Positions 4,530 through 5,580 of a stretch of DNA of 5,580 nucleotides are shown here, piece by piece (position 1 is the first letter of the stretch; each line of letters starts with the position of its first letter). The translations under genes were made by a program, and so were the position numbers. The DNA is from an uncultured Rubrobacteraceae bacterium (GTDB taxonomy: Bacteria > Actinomycetota > Rubrobacteria > Rubrobacterales > Rubrobacteraceae), in assembly GCA_902805985.1 (NCBI GenBank), contig CADCUW010000298.1:1-5580 (forward strand), written 5' to 3'. The notes beneath the pieces were generated by a model, which was not told the DNA's origin, did not search any database, and saw only the letters and a list, made by a program, of their open reading frames with translations.

Positions 4530-5580
4530 TCAGTGTTTCGTTGAGATGGGGCCCTGCTCCACGCCGCCGTTGACGCCGGCCCACTGGCGGGCGGGGAGGC
4601 CCCAGAGGGCTATGAAGCCCGCAGCTGCGGCCTCATCGAAGGTGCTGTTGGGGTCGTAGGTGGCCAGGTCCTTGCTGTAGAGGGCGTTGGGGGCGGTGCG
4701 GCCTACGACGGTGCAGGATCCCTTGTAGAGCTTGAGGCGAACGGTGCCGGTTACGGTCTTCTGGGTCTCCGAGACGAAGGCGTCGAGGGCGGACTTCAGG
4801 GGGGTGAACCAGAGGCCGTCGTAGGTGAGCTCGGCGTAACGTTGTTCTATGGTGGCCTTGAAGCGGAGGACGTCTTTGGTGAGCGTGAGGGTTTCGAGTT
4901 CCTGGTGGGCCTTGATGATGGCGAGGGCGGCCGGGGCCTCGTAGATCTCGCGGCTCTTTATGCCCACCAGGCGGTCCTCGACCATGTCGATGCGGCCGAC
5001 GCCGTGCGCGCCGACGATGGTGTTGAGAGCCGGGATCAGATCGACCAGCGCCATCTCTTCGCCGTCGAGGCTCGTGGGCAGTCCCTCCTCGAACCCGAGC
5101 TCGACATACAGGGCCTCATCGGGCGCGTCCTCGGGCTCGGCGGTAAGCTCGAAGACGTCTGGGGTCGGTTCGTGATCTGGATCCTCGAGCGGGCCGGCCT
5201 CGATGGAGCGTCCCCAGAGGTTCTGGTCAACGCTGTAGGGCGACTCCTCGGTGGTCGGGACGGGGATGTCGTGCTCCTCGGCGTAGGCCATCTCCTCCGG
5301 GCGGCTCATGTTCCAGTCGCGGACCGGGGCGACCACCGTGAGATCCGGGGCGACGGAGGCCGTCGTCACGTCGAAGCGGACCTGGTCGTTTCCCTTGCCG
5401 GTTGAGCCGTGGGCGATGTGCGTGGCGCCCACCTCGCGGGCGGCCTCTACGAGCTTCTTCGCGATGAGCGGGCGCCCGAGCGCGGTGAAGAGCGGGTACC
5501 TGCCGCCGTAGAGGGCGTTCGCCTTTATGGCCGGCGAGACGTACTCGTCCACGAACTCGGCCCTCGCGTCCCGCACGAAG
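4530..5580 (-). CDS. argG: argininosuccinate synthase ArgG, partial (N-terminus beyond right edge)
   Basis: ArgG condenses citrulline and aspartate with ATP to argininosuccinate, the penultimate step of arginine synthesis, as a cytoplasmic tetramer. About 350 of the usual about 400 residues are visible. The reading frame is open to the window edge (FVRDAR...), so the GTG at 5574-5576 is an internal Val, not a start. The ATP loop SGGLDTS would lie outside. Visible hallmarks: AIKANALYGGRYPLFTALGR (5501-5528 and just beyond), the family signature GSTGKGNDQVRF at 5373-5408, SPYSVDQNLWGRSIEAG with its substrate-binding Ser and Glu, and GAHGVGRIDMVEDRLVGIKSREIYEAPAA, which forms the C-terminal multimerisation part. 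It ends ISTKH before TGA at 4530-4532. No damage is seen in the visible part, and it looks like an ordinary core gene. Confidence 0.95.
   Translation of the reverse strand, partial: FVRDARAEFVDEYVSPAIKANALYGGRYPLFTALGRPLIAKKLVEAAREVGATHIAHGSTGKGNDQVRFDVTTASVAPDLTVVAPVRDWNMSRPEEMAYAEEHDIPVPTTEESPYSVDQNLWGRSIEAGPLEDPDHEPTPDVFELTAEPEDAPDEALYVELGFEEGLPTSLDGEEMALVDLIPALNTIVGAHGVGRIDMVEDRLVGIKSREIYEAPAALAIIKAHQELETLTLTKDVLRFKATIEQRYAELTYDGLWFTPLKSALDAFVSETQKTVTGTVRLKLYKGSCTVVGRTAPNALYSKDLATYDPNSTFDEAAAAGFIALWGLPARQWAGVNGGVEQGPISTKH

Noticed and set aside
5574..5576. GTG as a possible argG start giving a 348-residue protein.
   Set aside because: The frame continues upstream with Phe to the window edge, and the sequence matches the interior of ArgG (FVRDA...). 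The ATP-binding N-terminus must lie outside.

Overview
The window is GC-rich bacterial DNA with dense actinobacterial-style coding (GC-ending codons, GTG and TTG starts). Protein flavour, including a spherulin-4-like surface protein carrying a repeat-type C-terminal domain, recalls Rubrobacter or a relative. That assignment is inference from recognition, not from a database search.

Layout, left to right. (1) Positions 1-260, minus strand: 5' portion of tadA, the tRNA adenosine-34 deaminase, running off the left edge. (2) About 342-1030, plus strand: a decayed spherulation-specific family 4 protein, with its N-terminal half missing, a 1-base frameshift near 402 and an in-frame TAA at 881-883. 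(3) 1031-1366, minus: ynfA, a four-helix SMR-type membrane protein. (4) 1489-3666, minus: a compact arsenic operon transcribed as arsM, arsR, arsC, arsC. It has a recognisable promoter (3705-3734) and a palindromic ArsR-type operator (3686-3701) over the expected transcription start. (5) About 3907-4160, plus: a remnant of a UvrA-like ABC ATPase with an internal deletion that removes Walker B and shifts the frame. (6) About 4161-4529: no gene; an AT-rich patch with a long interrupted inverted repeat (4384-4435). (7) 4530-5580, minus: argG, argininosuccinate synthase, without its N-terminus because of the window edge.

How the genes work together. ArsR should repress the operon until As(III) binds its cysteines. 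The two ArsC paralogues (low-molecular-weight phosphatase fold, Cys triad) would reduce arsenate to arsenite, and ArsM would methylate arsenite with SAM to volatile or exportable species. No ArsB, Acr3 or ArsA is present in the window, so disposal here appears to go by methylation, unless a pump lies elsewhere or YnfA takes part. The operon sits between two dead gene fragments, which are in turn flanked by housekeeping genes (tadA, argG). This suggests a remodelled accessory segment inserted between core genes. The enzymes are from known families; I do not see a clearly new system. The most unusual points are the pump-less operon with a ynfA neighbour, the divergent ArsC P-loop, the extra cysteines in ArsR and the unexplained inverted repeat.
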